The notes under the pieces are model-generated. The model was not told the DNA's origin. It ran no database searches and saw nothing but the letters and a program-made list of their open reading frames with translations. Positions 9,757 to 19,519 of a stretch of DNA of 64,000 bases are shown piece by piece. The DNA lies in NCBI GenBank assembly GCA_965230065.1, contig OZ245942.1, positions 4,402,001 to 4,466,000 of the forward strand, read 5' to 3'. Position 1 is the stretch's first letter; each line of letters opens with the position of its first letter. The translations under genes and the position numbers were made by a program. This DNA comes from G965230065 sp965230065 (lineage in GTDB: Bacteria; Bacteroidota; Bacteroidia; Cytophagales; Cyclobacteriaceae).

Positions 9757-10153
9757 CCTCTCTTTCTTCCTTCCTTTGAGCCTTGAAATTTATGGCACTG
9801 CCTGAAATCTGAAATCTTGCGCCAGACTCTATCCGGTGCTTAACCAATGAAACCTAGGACTCCGTCCGTTAAGCGCAAAAAAAGCTACAATAGGGGGAAT
9901 AGACAGACAGGGTCCTACATTCTATTAATATAACACCGGACAGAGTCCGGCGCCAGAAAGGTGTTAGAGTGTTAGACAGAGTTATAAAAATAGATAATAT
10001 TGCAAATAATGGTAAATCTTTATGTTGATTTATTAATATTTATGCTATTTATTTGAATGAATTGTAAATATTAAAAAATTACAAAGAAATCCAGGCGTAA
10101 AATCAGAGGTGCGTGCCTATGTATAAATAAAAGGCTCAATTACCACAATACGC
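9757..10153. other. Intergenic region between sigma and anti-sigma genes
   Basis: A 397-bp gap. Its left half holds a palindromic repeat unit (see 9819-9953). Its right half is A/T-rich and likely carries the promoter of the FecR-SusC-SusD unit, although no clear TAnnTTTG box could be fixed. Confidence 0.5.
9819..9953. repeat. Inverted-repeat intergenic element (MITE/REP-like)
   Basis: The 20-bp arm GCGCCAGACTCTATCCGGTG (9819-9838) matches the reverse complement of 9934-9953 at 18 of 20 positions. Within the element, GCTTAAC and GTTAAGC form a second inverted pair, and a related GGACTCCGTCCG motif appears near 9857. No coding capacity. It resembles a small non-autonomous or REP-type repeat. 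Confidence 0.6.
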
Positions 10154-11188
10154 ATGGAACACCTGCATACTACAGAAGACTTTATCAGTAATGAATATTT
10201 TCAGCAATGGGTGCTGGAAAACGACCCGGAAGCCGAAAGATATTGGCAACAATGGAGCCGTCGCCACCCTGAGAAAAAGGCTGCGATTGAGGAAGCCCGG
10301 CAAATTGTTTTATCGCTCAACTTTAATGAAGACCTGCCCGAAGAGGAAAGATTTCACCGTGTTTGGCAAAAGATACAGGCAGAAAACCACGCCTCTGCCA
10401 ATAGCCCTGCCATTGATCAAAGAAGTAGATCCCGCAGGTTTATCGGGCTGAAAGTAGCGGCGGCGGCGGCTTTACTTGTAATAGCCGGTCTTGCTGTTTT
10501 TAACCTTTGGCAAACTCCTGCCGAGTACATTACTTACACAACAAATTATGGTGAAACCCACCAACTCATTTTGCCCGATAGTTCGGTGGTCATGTTAAAT
10601 GCTAACTCTTCCGTACGCTATCCGGTGGCCTGGAACGATACCAAAAGGGAAGTTTGGCTGGAGGGGGAAGCTTTTTTTGAGGTTACCAAAAAATTGGTGA
10701 ATGAAGAATCTTCACAAAAGGCTAAGTTTTTGGTGCATACCTCCCAATTGGATGTAGAAGTGCTGGGCACGGCCTTCAATGTAAATACCCGCCGTGAAAA
10801 AACCGCTGTGGTGCTCAACCACGGCAGTGTTAACCTCAATTTTAAAAATAACAAGGCTCAGCAAAACCTGCTGATGCAGCCCGGAGAACTGGTAGAATAC
10901 ATCAGTCCTGAACGCCAGTTAACCCACGTTCATGTAGATACCCTGATGTATACATCCTGGGTTACAAACAAGCTGATTTTTAAAGACCAAACCCTGGAAG
11001 AAATAGCCATCGTGCTGGAAGATAATTTCGGTTACGAAATCAATTTTGCCGATAGCAGCATTGCGCAGGAAGAATTTACAGCCAGTATCGCCAAAGAAGA
11101 CGTGGAACTGCTTTTTCCCATGCTTTCACGGGCTTTTGACCTGGAAATGGAAAGAAATCAACAAAGCATCAACTTTTACTATAAATAA
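10154..11188 (+). CDS. FecR-family anti-sigma factor / transmembrane sensor
   Basis: A 344-aa protein. The N-terminal cytoplasmic part should hold the ECF sigma factor. One transmembrane helix lies at about 96-118. The periplasmic FecR domain follows (YGETHQLILPDSSVVMLNANSSV and GEAFFEV), then a C-terminal DUF4974-type domain (TSWVTNKLIFKDQTLEEIAIVLEDNFGYEINF). It acts as relay between the STN domain of the SusC protein encoded 77 bp downstream and the ECF sigma encoded upstream. Confidence 0.93.
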   Translation: MEHLHTTEDFISNEYFQQWVLENDPEAERYWQQWSRRHPEKKAAIEEARQIVLSLNFNEDLPEEERFHRVWQKIQAENHASANSPAIDQRSRSRRFIGLKVAAAAALLVIAGLAVFNLWQTPAEYITYTTNYGETHQLILPDSSVVMLNANSSVRYPVAWNDTKREVWLEGEAFFEVTKKLVNEESSQKAKFLVHTSQLDVEVLGTAFNVNTRREKTAVVLNHGSVNLNFKNNKAQQNLLMQPGELVEYISPERQLTHVHVDTLMYTSWVTNKLIFKDQTLEEIAIVLEDNFGYEINFADSSIAQEEFTASIAKEDVELLFPMLSRAFDLEMERNQQSINFYYK

Positions 11189-11265
11189 AAAAACCTATCA
11201 GTCAGGTGCCTGCACAGCAATTACGACTGATAGGATAATCGTTTCAATTCCTAAATCTAATAATT

Positions 11266-14200
11266 ATGAGAAAAAAAGTACCAATTATCCGAAATTTAAT
11301 GTGGTGCCTGCTGCTGTGGGTGTGGGGAAGCCCTGCCATGACACAGCCGATGGCGCTACTGTCTGGTGAGACAGAAAAAAACGTTCCTCAGCAGCAAAAG
11401 TCTTTGGTGGCAATCCTTAGCGACCTGGAGGGGCAATACCAGGTGAGCTTCAACTATGCCAGCGATGTGGTAAAAAACAAGGTGGTAACGCTCAACAAGA
11501 CAAGCCAGCAAAAAAGCCTGGAAGAGACCCTTGACCAACTGCTCTCACCATTGGGCTTAAAATACGAAAAGCTCAAAGACGGCCTCTTTTTTATTGAAGA
11601 GAAAGATAAAGTAGAAAAGCTGGAAAGAAAAGCGGTAGTACCTGGCACCAGTACCGTTCAGTACCATACCGGAGAGGCCAAAAAAGTGAACTTTACCTAT
11701 CAGCAACTTCCGGCCACTTTAATTAACATGGAAAAGACCATTAGTGGCCAGATAACCGACGAAAATGATGAAGGGCTGCCCGGAGTAAATATTTTGGTAA
11801 AAAACTCCACTATAGGAACAGTTACTGATGTAGAGGGAAAATACCGCCTCAGCGTGCCAGACGATGCAACTTTCCTGGTATTTTCTTCGGTAGGTTATGT
11901 TACTGAAGAAGTTGAGATTGGCGGTCGTTCGATCATTAACCTGCAAATGGCACCTGATATTCAGGCACTATCCGAAATCGTGGTGGTAGGGTACGGAACC
12001 CAGGAAAAATCAGACTTGACCGGTTCAGTGGTAAGGGCAGATATTGATGCCTTCCGTGAGTCACCCAATGTGAACATTGCCCAGTCGTTGCAGGGAAGTG
12101 TACCAGGCCTGAACGTGGGGCAGGTAGATGCAGCTGGTGAAAACCCTTCCATTACTGTGCGGGGGCGCACTACCATCAGTGGAAACCAAAATGTATTAAT
12201 TGTAGTAGATGGTATCATTTATACAGGAAGCCTGAGCGACCTCAACCCCAATGATATAGAATCCATTGACGTGCTCAAAGACCCCAGCAGTATGGCCATT
12301 TACGGGGCACAGGCAGCCAATGGCGTTATTCTGGTAAGTACCAAAGGAGGGACTAAATCTTCCAAGCCAATTTTCAACTATTCTGGGTCTTATACTACCC
12401 AGCAACCTACTAATACTCTTACTCTAATGAACCGGGATGAGTTTCTCCAAAAATCTTTTGACGTAGATTGGGAACTCTCTTACCTGCCACCGGATTATAC
12501 AGAGCTCAAGCCTGACTGGACTTACCTGGACATTGTAGGAGACCCCGAATTGCGGGAAGGTTATGACAACGGCACTGACTATGACTGGTGGGATGAAGCC
12601 ACCGACCCGGGGTATATTACTGCCCATAACCTGAGTGTACGAGGAACCAGCGGGGATGTGTCATATTACCTTTCAGGTGGATATACCAAGCAAAAAGGGT
12701 TTGTAATCAACGACGAATTTGAGCGGATGACTATGCGCATTAACCTGGAAAATGAAATCTTTGAGTGGTTCAAAATTGGTGCACAAACCTTTGCTTCCTT
12801 TTCCGATTATTCTGGTAATTCACCAAACTTGGGCACGCTTTCCAGGATGGCACCGCTGGTTAAGCCAACCGATGACAACGGAGAATATATTTTGAACCCA
12901 AATGGAGCCAATCTTGCCAACCCTTTTTTGGTAGCGGCTGCCGACGATTTTGATAAAAGAAACAGCCTGTTTGGCAATTTTTATGCTGACCTTGATATCC
13001 CTTTTGTGAAAGGCTTAAACTACCGTCTTAATTTTGGTAATAACTACGCCTGGGACAGGCATTATAGCAGTAACCCTTATGAAAACGGGGCATCGGGGGG
13101 AGCTTTTAAGGAAAATGAAACCTGGTATGACTGGACCCTGGACAATATCCTGACCTACAAAAAAACGGTGGCTGAAAAGCACCAGTTTGACCTTACGCTG
13201 GTGGCCGGGCGAAGGGAAAGAAACTATGAGCAGAGCAGGGCAGAAGGGGCTAACTATAGCAACCTTAGGTTAAGTTACCATGACCTGAGCCTGGCAGCTG
13301 TACAAACTATTGACTCGGAAGCCTGGGATGAAAGCTATATGTACCAAATGGCACGGCTCAATTATGAATTTGACTACAAATACCTGATAACGGCCACCAT
13401 CCGGCGTGATGGGTTTTCAGGCTTTGCCAAAAATGAAAAAACGGCCCTGTTTCCTTCTGTAGGCCTGGGCTGGGTTGTAAGCGAAGAAAACTTTATGCAG
13501 GACCAGGGCTGGCTCAATAATTTAAAGCTCAGGGCATCTTATGGTACCAATGGCAACTTGGTAGACCGCTACGCTTCCCAGGCTGTTTTGAATACGTATG
13601 CCGCCTATGTTTTTGGCGATGGTGGTTCTACTTTGTTTGGGCAGGAAGTACAAAACCTGGCCAACCCCAACCTTACCTGGGAAACCACTACAGGTTTTAA
13701 CTTCGGGCTTGATTTTTCTGTAATGGACAACCGGATTACGGGTAGCATCGACTACTATCATACTACTACCAACGACTTGATTTTTGATGTGTCCATTCCG
13801 GAAATCACCGGTTTTAATCAGATTACTTCTAATGTAGGTGAAGTGGATAACCGGGGCATTGAACTGAATCTGAATGCGGATGTTATCCGAAATACTGATT
13901 TTAACTGGAACCTGAATTTTAACTTTTCATCCAACAACAATGAAATTGTTTCGCTCGTGGGGCTGGATGCTGACGGAGACGGGCAGGAAGATGATTTGCA
14001 GGCCAGTAACTTATTTATCGGGGAGTCTATCAATGCTATTTTTGACTACGAATCAGCGGGTATTATTCAACTGGGTGAGGAAGCGCCTGAAGGTTTTTTT
14101 GTTGGTACCCACCGGATTGTAGACCAAAACGCAGATGATTTTATTGACCCGAACGACCGGGTAATACAGGGCCGGGAAGAACCTGCATTCCGCTTCGGTA

Positions 14201-14655
14201 TTCTCAATGAATTCAACTACAAAGATTTCACACTCCGGTTCTTTGTAAACGCTATTCAGGGTGGCAAAGATGGCTATCGTGGAAGAAATATGCTGGACGG
14301 GTTTGGCAGTGCTGATAACATCAAAAGAAACAACATGTGGAATGAGTTTGATTATTGGACACCTTCTAACCCCAATGCCCGTTACCGCAGACTGGATCAG
14401 GAACCGGCTTTTGATTATATCTTTTACGGAGATCGCAGTTTTGTGAGGCTACAGGATATTACACTGGCTTATAACCTAAACCCTTCTTTGGTAGAAAGTA
14501 TCGGTATCCGTAACCTGAAAGTTTTTGTAAGTGGAAAAAACCTGTTTACCTGGACCAAGTGGGAAGGGTGGGACCCGGAAACCGAAAGCGGATTTGAAAA
14601 CAATGGCCGACCTATAATGCGTGGTTTTTCTGTAGGTTTAGATATGAGTTTCTAA
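11266..14655 (+). CDS. SusC/RagA-type TonB-dependent receptor with STN domain (pair 2)
   Basis: A 1129-aa outer-membrane importer. A signal region (about 9-26) is followed by an STN domain (about 44-112), a carboxypeptidase-regulatory-like domain (about 158-230), the linker LSEIVVVGYG, a plug domain and a barrel ending in MSF. The regulatory-like domain is closely similar to that of the pair 1 receptor (both carry TIGTVTDVEG), while the barrels differ, so the two pairs probably handle different glycans. It follows ECF sigma and FecR genes, the standard glycan-sensing arrangement, and its SusD partner starts 19 bp after its stop. Confidence 0.95.
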   Translation: MRKKVPIIRNLMWCLLLWVWGSPAMTQPMALLSGETEKNVPQQQKSLVAILSDLEGQYQVSFNYASDVVKNKVVTLNKTSQQKSLEETLDQLLSPLGLKYEKLKDGLFFIEEKDKVEKLERKAVVPGTSTVQYHTGEAKKVNFTYQQLPATLINMEKTISGQITDENDEGLPGVNILVKNSTIGTVTDVEGKYRLSVPDDATFLVFSSVGYVTEEVEIGGRSIINLQMAPDIQALSEIVVVGYGTQEKSDLTGSVVRADIDAFRESPNVNIAQSLQGSVPGLNVGQVDAAGENPSITVRGRTTISGNQNVLIVVDGIIYTGSLSDLNPNDIESIDVLKDPSSMAIYGAQAANGVILVSTKGGTKSSKPIFNYSGSYTTQQPTNTLTLMNRDEFLQKSFDVDWELSYLPPDYTELKPDWTYLDIVGDPELREGYDNGTDYDWWDEATDPGYITAHNLSVRGTSGDVSYYLSGGYTKQKGFVINDEFERMTMRINLENEIFEWFKIGAQTFASFSDYSGNSPNLGTLSRMAPLVKPTDDNGEYILNPNGANLANPFLVAAADDFDKRNSLFGNFYADLDIPFVKGLNYRLNFGNNYAWDRHYSSNPYENGASGGAFKENETWYDWTLDNILTYKKTVAEKHQFDLTLVAGRRERNYEQSRAEGANYSNLRLSYHDLSLAAVQTIDSEAWDESYMYQMARLNYEFDYKYLITATIRRDGFSGFAKNEKTALFPSVGLGWVVSEENFMQDQGWLNNLKLRASYGTNGNLVDRYASQAVLNTYAAYVFGDGGSTLFGQEVQNLANPNLTWETTTGFNFGLDFSVMDNRITGSIDYYHTTTNDLIFDVSIPEITGFNQITSNVGEVDNRGIELNLNADVIRNTDFNWNLNFNFSSNNNEIVSLVGLDADGDGQEDDLQASNLFIGESINAIFDYESAGIIQLGEEAPEGFFVGTHRIVDQNADDFIDPNDRVIQGREEPAFRFGILNEFNYKDFTLRFFVNAIQGGKDGYRGRNMLDGFGSADNIKRNNMWNEFDYWTPSNPNARYRRLDQEPAFDYIFYGDRSFVRLQDITLAYNLNPSLVESIGIRNLKVFVSGKNLFTWTKWEGWDPETESGFENNGRPIMRGFSVGLDMSF

Positions 14656-14674
14656 TTTAAAAATTCTTAATGAA

Positions 14675-16381
14675 ATGAAAACATATAAATATTTTAGCAC
14701 ATTATTATTCACCATTACTTTGCTGTTTTTCAGCTGTAATGAAAGCGAAATACTGGAAGAAGTTCCGTTGGACTTTGCCAGCCCTGAAAATTCATTTGTC
14801 ACCATTGGTGACTTTAATTCTTCCGTATATGCGTTGTATGACAACCTGCGGGTAATGCTGTCGGCCAGCGAACACCGCCCGCTGGATTACCTGTATGGTA
14901 CTGATATTGGTTATAATGGTGCACAACAACTCAACCAGCGATTCGGAAGTTATTTGGCGACACTTACCCCATCTTCCGACCAGACTGAATATCATTGGCA
15001 GCAGTACTATAAAATCATATCTTCGGCCAATATAATCTTAGACCGCCTGCCAGACTCTGAACTCACCGATGAGCAAAAGGTGAAAATTGAAGCAGAAGCC
15101 CGGTTGTTCAGGGGATTATCTTACCGGAATTTGGGGTATTTGTACGGTGGGGTTCCTATAGAACTGGAAGCTGTAAGTTCACCCAAAACCGATTATGAAC
15201 GGGCCACACGCACAGCAGTATACGAACAAGCCGTGACTGACCTGGATTTTGCAGCCAAAAACCTGCCAGGCGTAACAGAAGTGGAAGACGGACAGGTTTC
15301 TGACCTGGCTGCCTATCATTTGCTGGCTGAAACGTATGTGGCGCTGGAAAGGTGGTCTGATGCCATTACAGCTGCTACAGTAGTAATTGACGACCCTGCT
15401 ACTGCCCTGATGACCGAACGTTTCGGTTCCCGGCAGGGCGAGCCTGGCGATGTATATTGGGACCTTTTTCGGAGAGGTAACCAAAACAGAGGGGCTGGAA
15501 ATACAGAAGGAATCTGGGTGTTTCAGCAGGAAATTGATGTGCCTGGAGGAGCTATCTTTTCCGGACAAAGAGCAGGGGCACAACTGGAAAGGGATCATGC
15601 ACCAAGGCCGTACGCTTTCAGTGTGAAAGACCCATCCGGGGTATCTCCCTTCCTTCCATTAGGCGTTTCTTATACCTCCGGCAGGGGCATTGGCCGCCTA
15701 AGGGGAACTGACCATCTGAATTATGGAATATGGCAAAGCGATTGGAATGATATGCGGAATTCTGAGCATAATTTCATCAGGGATGTAGCCTTCAATAACC
15801 CTGAATCGGAATGGTATGGGCAGATGATCTCTGACTATATGGAACTGTTTAGACAGAGCAACGAAGATACCATTCGACGTTTCTATCCCTTTCAATCAAA
15901 GGTGTTTACCCCCGGAAACCATCCCCCCGAGTTGTTTGTTGACCCTGTATTACAAACGTTGAATGCTTCCACCACAGGTAGTACATACACCGATCAGTAT
16001 TTCATCCGTCTGGCTGAAACCTACCTGTTGCGGGCAGAGGCTCATTTAGGGAACGGGGATGCTACGAGTGCCGCTGCTGACATCAACGTAGTGCGAAGCA
16101 GGGCAAATGCCATTGCGGTTACGCCCGGTGAAATTGATATAGACTATATTCTTGATGAAAGAATGCGGGAACTGGGCGTAGAAGAAAAAAGAAGGCTTAC
16201 ACTGAACCGTTTGGGTTTACTTTATGACAGGGCAAACCGTTATTGTAACGGTAATCCGGTAGCCACCAACTTTGGTTGCGATGTACAGCCTTATCACAAC
16301 CTGTTTCCCATTCCGTTCAGTGAAATAGAAAGTAATACGGGGGCTGTGTTAGAACAAAACCCTGGCTATTCTGCTGAATAA
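14675..16381 (+). CDS. SusD/RagB-family nutrient-binding lipoprotein (pair 2)
   Basis: A 568-aa lipoprotein with signal peptide and lipobox FFSC (Cys21), followed by NESE. SusD features include RLFRGLSYRNLGYLYGGVPI and the C-terminal YLLRAEAHLGNGDATSAAADINVVRSRA and VLEQNPGY. It partners the upstream SusC at the outer membrane. The next genes are a sulfatase and other glycan enzymes, so the imported ligand is likely a sulfated oligosaccharide; that link is inferred from position only. Confidence 0.93.
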   Translation: MKTYKYFSTLLFTITLLFFSCNESEILEEVPLDFASPENSFVTIGDFNSSVYALYDNLRVMLSASEHRPLDYLYGTDIGYNGAQQLNQRFGSYLATLTPSSDQTEYHWQQYYKIISSANIILDRLPDSELTDEQKVKIEAEARLFRGLSYRNLGYLYGGVPIELEAVSSPKTDYERATRTAVYEQAVTDLDFAAKNLPGVTEVEDGQVSDLAAYHLLAETYVALERWSDAITAATVVIDDPATALMTERFGSRQGEPGDVYWDLFRRGNQNRGAGNTEGIWVFQQEIDVPGGAIFSGQRAGAQLERDHAPRPYAFSVKDPSGVSPFLPLGVSYTSGRGIGRLRGTDHLNYGIWQSDWNDMRNSEHNFIRDVAFNNPESEWYGQMISDYMELFRQSNEDTIRRFYPFQSKVFTPGNHPPELFVDPVLQTLNASTTGSTYTDQYFIRLAETYLLRAEAHLGNGDATSAAADINVVRSRANAIAVTPGEIDIDYILDERMRELGVEEKRRLTLNRLGLLYDRANRYCNGNPVATNFGCDVQPYHNLFPIPFSEIESNTGAVLEQNPGYSAE

Positions 16382-16408
16382 TCAGATTACTTTTTTCTAT
16401 AAAAGTAG

Positions 16409-16443
16409 GGCGGCTGCTCCGGCAGCCCGGTCACCGAGCCGCC
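16409..16443. repeat. GC-rich hairpin repeat
   Basis: The arms GGCGGCT (16409-16415) and AGCCGCC (16437-16443) pair, extended by GTA/TAC outside, and enclose a smaller hairpin GCTGC-TCCG-GCAGC. No T-tract follows, so a REP-like repeat is more likely than a classical terminator. Confidence 0.5.
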
Positions 16444-16451
16444 TTACAAAG

Positions 16452-16490
16452 AACCACCAGGTGCTTGTGTTTGGTGGTTATTTCTGTTAT
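16452..16490 (+). terminator. Likely terminator after susD pair 2
   Basis: AACCACCA (16452-16459) pairs perfectly with TGGTGGTT (16472-16479) and is followed by a T-rich stretch. This is a plausible intrinsic terminator separating SusC/SusD pair 2 from the sulfatase gene. Confidence 0.5.
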
Positions 16491-16527
16491 TCTTGTTTTG
16501 TATTCAAAACTTGTATCCCCCACCTAA

Positions 16528-16543
16528 CCTCCCCCGGGGGAGG
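16528..16543. repeat. 16-bp perfect palindrome CCTCCCCCGGGGGAGG
   Basis: A perfect palindrome centred at 16535/16536, flanked by further C-rich (left) and G-rich (right) sequence, so the extended unit spans about 16517-16554. It lies about 60 bp upstream of the sulfatase start. It resembles C-rich/G-rich dispersed repeats seen in many bacterial genomes. Confidence 0.6.
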
Positions 16544-16602
16544 CCAGGAGGGGGAAATACTCATAACGTAAAATACGATTAATTTTATCCAGCACTTATT
16601 CC

Positions 16603-18219
16603 ATGAAAAATAACATCCTTTCCTTACCCATCCTGTTTTTCTTTCTATCCATCTTTCATTTCAGTTGTCAACCCCAGGAAGAAGAAACACCCAAACGCCC
16701 CAACATCCTCTTTGCCATTAGTGATGATCAGTCTTTTGCCCACACCAGTTTTGCAGGCAGAAGCTGGGTGCAAACGCCCGCCTTTGACCGGGTGGCGAAA
16801 AATGGCATTTATTTTACCAATGGATATGCCGGTTCGCCCGGTTGTGCCCCTTCCCGCAGCTCTATCGTTACCGGGCGGTACCACTGGCAAAACGAGCAGG
16901 CGGGGCAGCACGCGGCAGGCTGGTTTAACAAATACGTGCCTTTTGTAGATGTGATTACGGCCAATGGTTACCACAGTGGTTACACGGGCAAAGGCGTGGG
17001 GCCTTTCAAATATGGTGAAGACCCGTTGCGGGCCGAAAATGCTGCCGGAAAAGCATATAATGAAATCAATTATGAAGAAGGCAGCGCCGAAGATGAACGC
17101 TATGCTGAGGGCATTCGCAACCTTGATTATGCGGCTAATTTCAAACAATTCATGTCAGAGCGACAAGAAGGCGAGCCGTTTTTCTTTTGGTACGGAGCCT
17201 CTGAACCGCACCGTGCTTTTGAGGAAGATTCCTGGAAACGGCATGGAAAATCACTGGATGCGGTGGAAGTGCCCGACTTCCTGCCCGATGTGGATACCGT
17301 GCGGGGCGACTTGTTGGACTATGCCGTAGAAATTGAATGGTTTGACCTCCACCTCATGCGCATGATTGAACATTTGGAAGAAATTGGGGAGCTGGACAAT
17401 ACCGTCATCATTGTAACTTCTGATAACGGCATGGCATTTCCCCGCGCCAAAGCCAACGGATATGAGTACGGCGTACACGTGCCCCTGGCCGTGAGCTACC
17501 CCAACGGCTTTCCGGCCGGAAGGGTGGTGGAAGACCCCATCAGTTTTGTAGACATCGCACCTACTATTCTGGAACTGACCCAAACCAGTTCCGAAGGAAT
17601 GCAGCCCATTTCAGGAAAAAGCATTGTACACATTCTGGAATCGGAAAAAGAAGGGGTGGTGGATGAATCGAAAAATTATGTATTGGCTGGGAGGGAACGG
17701 CACTCATCCTCCAGGTTCAGGAATGCCGGATATCCCCAGCGCATCATGCGGAAAGGGCGCTACCTGCTCACCTGGAACATGAAGCCCGAACGCTGGCCCG
17801 CCGGAGCGCCTCAACGCCTGGTGCCCGATGCCGATGGGGAAGTATACCCTATGTACGGTATTGATGAGGAAGGCGTACACCATTCCCAATGGGCCTTTAC
17901 CGATATTGATGCCTGCCCCACCAAGTCTTTCATTGTAGAAAACCATGAGGACGAAAAGTATGGGAAATACTTTGAACTGGCCGTGGGCAAAAGGCCCGAA
18001 TACGAGATGTTTGACGTGGTAAAAGACCCCGCCTGCCTGACCAATTTGGCCAACAACCCCGAGTTTACAGGCGTGCTGGACGAAATGAAAGGCATTATGC
18101 TGGAAGAACTCAAAACCACCGAAGACCCCCGAATTGTAGGCCCAAACAAAGAACTGTTTGATACTTACCCCCGCTACAGCCCCATGCGCGAATTTCCCAA
18201 GCCGGATTGGGCTTCTTGA
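16603..18219 (+). CDS. Lipoprotein sulfatase, N-sulfoglucosamine sulfohydrolase-like (family S1)
   Basis: A 538-aa alkaline-phosphatase-fold sulfatase. The signal peptide ends in the lipobox FSC (Cys22). Metal-binding Asp-Asp lies in NILFAISDDQS. The formylglycine motif CAPSRSSIVTG starts at Cys81, so maturation by an anaerobic or FGE-type enzyme is required. A later metal motif is TSDNGMAF. The overall pattern (SDDQS, YTGKGVGPFKYG, PHRAF) resembles heparan N-sulfatase/SGSH-like members. It likely removes sulfate from the oligosaccharide handled by SusC/SusD pair 2. The exact linkage specificity cannot be called from sequence. Confidence 0.88.
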   Translation: MKNNILSLPILFFFLSIFHFSCQPQEEETPKRPNILFAISDDQSFAHTSFAGRSWVQTPAFDRVAKNGIYFTNGYAGSPGCAPSRSSIVTGRYHWQNEQAGQHAAGWFNKYVPFVDVITANGYHSGYTGKGVGPFKYGEDPLRAENAAGKAYNEINYEEGSAEDERYAEGIRNLDYAANFKQFMSERQEGEPFFFWYGASEPHRAFEEDSWKRHGKSLDAVEVPDFLPDVDTVRGDLLDYAVEIEWFDLHLMRMIEHLEEIGELDNTVIIVTSDNGMAFPRAKANGYEYGVHVPLAVSYPNGFPAGRVVEDPISFVDIAPTILELTQTSSEGMQPISGKSIVHILESEKEGVVDESKNYVLAGRERHSSSRFRNAGYPQRIMRKGRYLLTWNMKPERWPAGAPQRLVPDADGEVYPMYGIDEEGVHHSQWAFTDIDACPTKSFIVENHEDEKYGKYFELAVGKRPEYEMFDVVKDPACLTNLANNPEFTGVLDEMKGIMLEELKTTEDPRIVGPNKELFDTYPRYSPMREFPKPDWAS

Positions 18220-18407
18220 TTGAAAAGAGGTGGTAAATTCTTTAATGGAGCACAGGTTTGGTAATTCTAAATGTGGCTGCCACCGAGGTTTATACCCGTG
18301 TAGCTATAATTCTTTCAACTATATCGGTAATTTGTTAGACTCGAGTTAAAGGTGCAATAAGAATAAATGCACTGGGTATATTTATCAAAATAAAATCTAG
18401 CATCGAG

Positions 18408-19205
18408 GTGAATAACTATAACCTTTACTTTGAAAAATTGAAGATATATTCTGCTTTTGCTCAAAAGCATACTATACAATTCTTAAAAGATGACTTGAAA
18501 AAAAAGATCTCAGCACATGGTAGTGGTCTTTTAGTGAAAGTTTTTGGAAGACATTTCTTGATTACTGCGGCACATGTGATGCGTGATGAATACAAAGATA
18601 TTTATGTTATTTTTGATGGGAAAAAACTGGTTTTGGGAGGAGATTTAAAAATGACAACCCCTCCTAACCCAGGAGACCCAGACTCTGATAAACTTGATAT
18701 CGCTTTAATGGAAATTAATCAAGGAATTGTGACTCAAATTGAGGCAAGTTTCAGTTTCCTTGATATATCCGACATTAAAAAAGAACAAAAACATATTGAT
18801 TCTCCAAAATATATGATTGTGGGATATCCCGCAACCAAGACCTCAAAGGTTTGGAATCATGAAATGATAAAATCTAAATCATTTATTAATGTTTCTAAGC
18901 CTCATTTTACATTCGATTACAGTAAGTTTGGGTTTAATGAAAATAAGCATCTAGCCATTGAATTTGATAGAAATATTGTATCAGAGCGTTCTGTCCATTC
19001 TTATTTAGCTCCCAAATTAGAAGGAATAAGTGGTTCAGGTCTATGGTATGTTCAAGATATGCACAGTGATAGATTACAAGGTAATGTAATACTAGCTGGA
19101 ATTGTAACAGAACGTGTAAATGAGCCAAATCAAAAAGCAGTCATTTGTACGAAAATTAGTTTAGTTTTGCAATTGCTTGAATCGGGATTCAATATAGGTA
19201 AATAA
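18408..19205 (+). CDS. Trypsin-like serine protease domain protein
   Basis: A 265-aa protein starting at GTG (18408). It contains a chymotrypsin-fold triad: His56 in LITAAHVM, Asp97 in DKLDIALM and Ser208 in GISGSG. No signal peptide is visible, so it appears cytoplasmic. It is richer in A/T than the sulfatase genes on either side, and nothing around it suggests a glycan role, so it may be an acquired gene. Small stand-alone trypsin-like proteins of this type are found in several bacterial conflict or stress contexts, but no partner gene is present here. Confidence 0.7.
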   Translation: MNNYNLYFEKLKIYSAFAQKHTIQFLKDDLKKKISAHGSGLLVKVFGRHFLITAAHVMRDEYKDIYVIFDGKKLVLGGDLKMTTPPNPGDPDSDKLDIALMEINQGIVTQIEASFSFLDISDIKKEQKHIDSPKYMIVGYPATKTSKVWNHEMIKSKSFINVSKPHFTFDYSKFGFNENKHLAIEFDRNIVSERSVHSYLAPKLEGISGSGLWYVQDMHSDRLQGNVILAGIVTERVNEPNQKAVICTKISLVLQLLESGFNIGK

Positions 19206-19519
19206 TCAACTTTCTTACCTGTGGGTACACCATAACCATAAGGTTGAAAATTTTGATTTGGCTCATTTTAGTTTTTTAAAGGTAAAACATTTGTTTTATT
19301 CAAACTGAGCGCTAGCCTGGATATTCAGCGGACGTATGTTGGCTTTGTGTGGGGAAGCAATGAATATCCTAGAGTTTTTTGGTACTTTTTGGGGCAATGC
19401 GGGGCATCCCATGCCAAAAAGTACTGGGAAGCAATAAATGCAACCTGAAATAAAAAATCATAATTGATAAGTAATTCCAATTCCAACACAAGATTATATT
19501 TGAACAAAAACAAAAACCA
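19206..19519. other. Intergenic region with hairpin and possible promoter
   Basis: A 314-bp gap. A palindrome GTACTTTTTGG (19382-19392) / CCAAAAAGTAC (19414-19424) is present. A perfect TAnnTTTG box (TATATTTG, 19495-19502) lies 18 bp before the sulfatase ATG, but no well-spaced TTG box could be found upstream, so the promoter call is weak. Confidence 0.4.

Noticed and set aside
16409..16543. CRISPR-like or tandem repeat array
   Set aside because: The units are different palindromes, each present once, without spacers of equal length.
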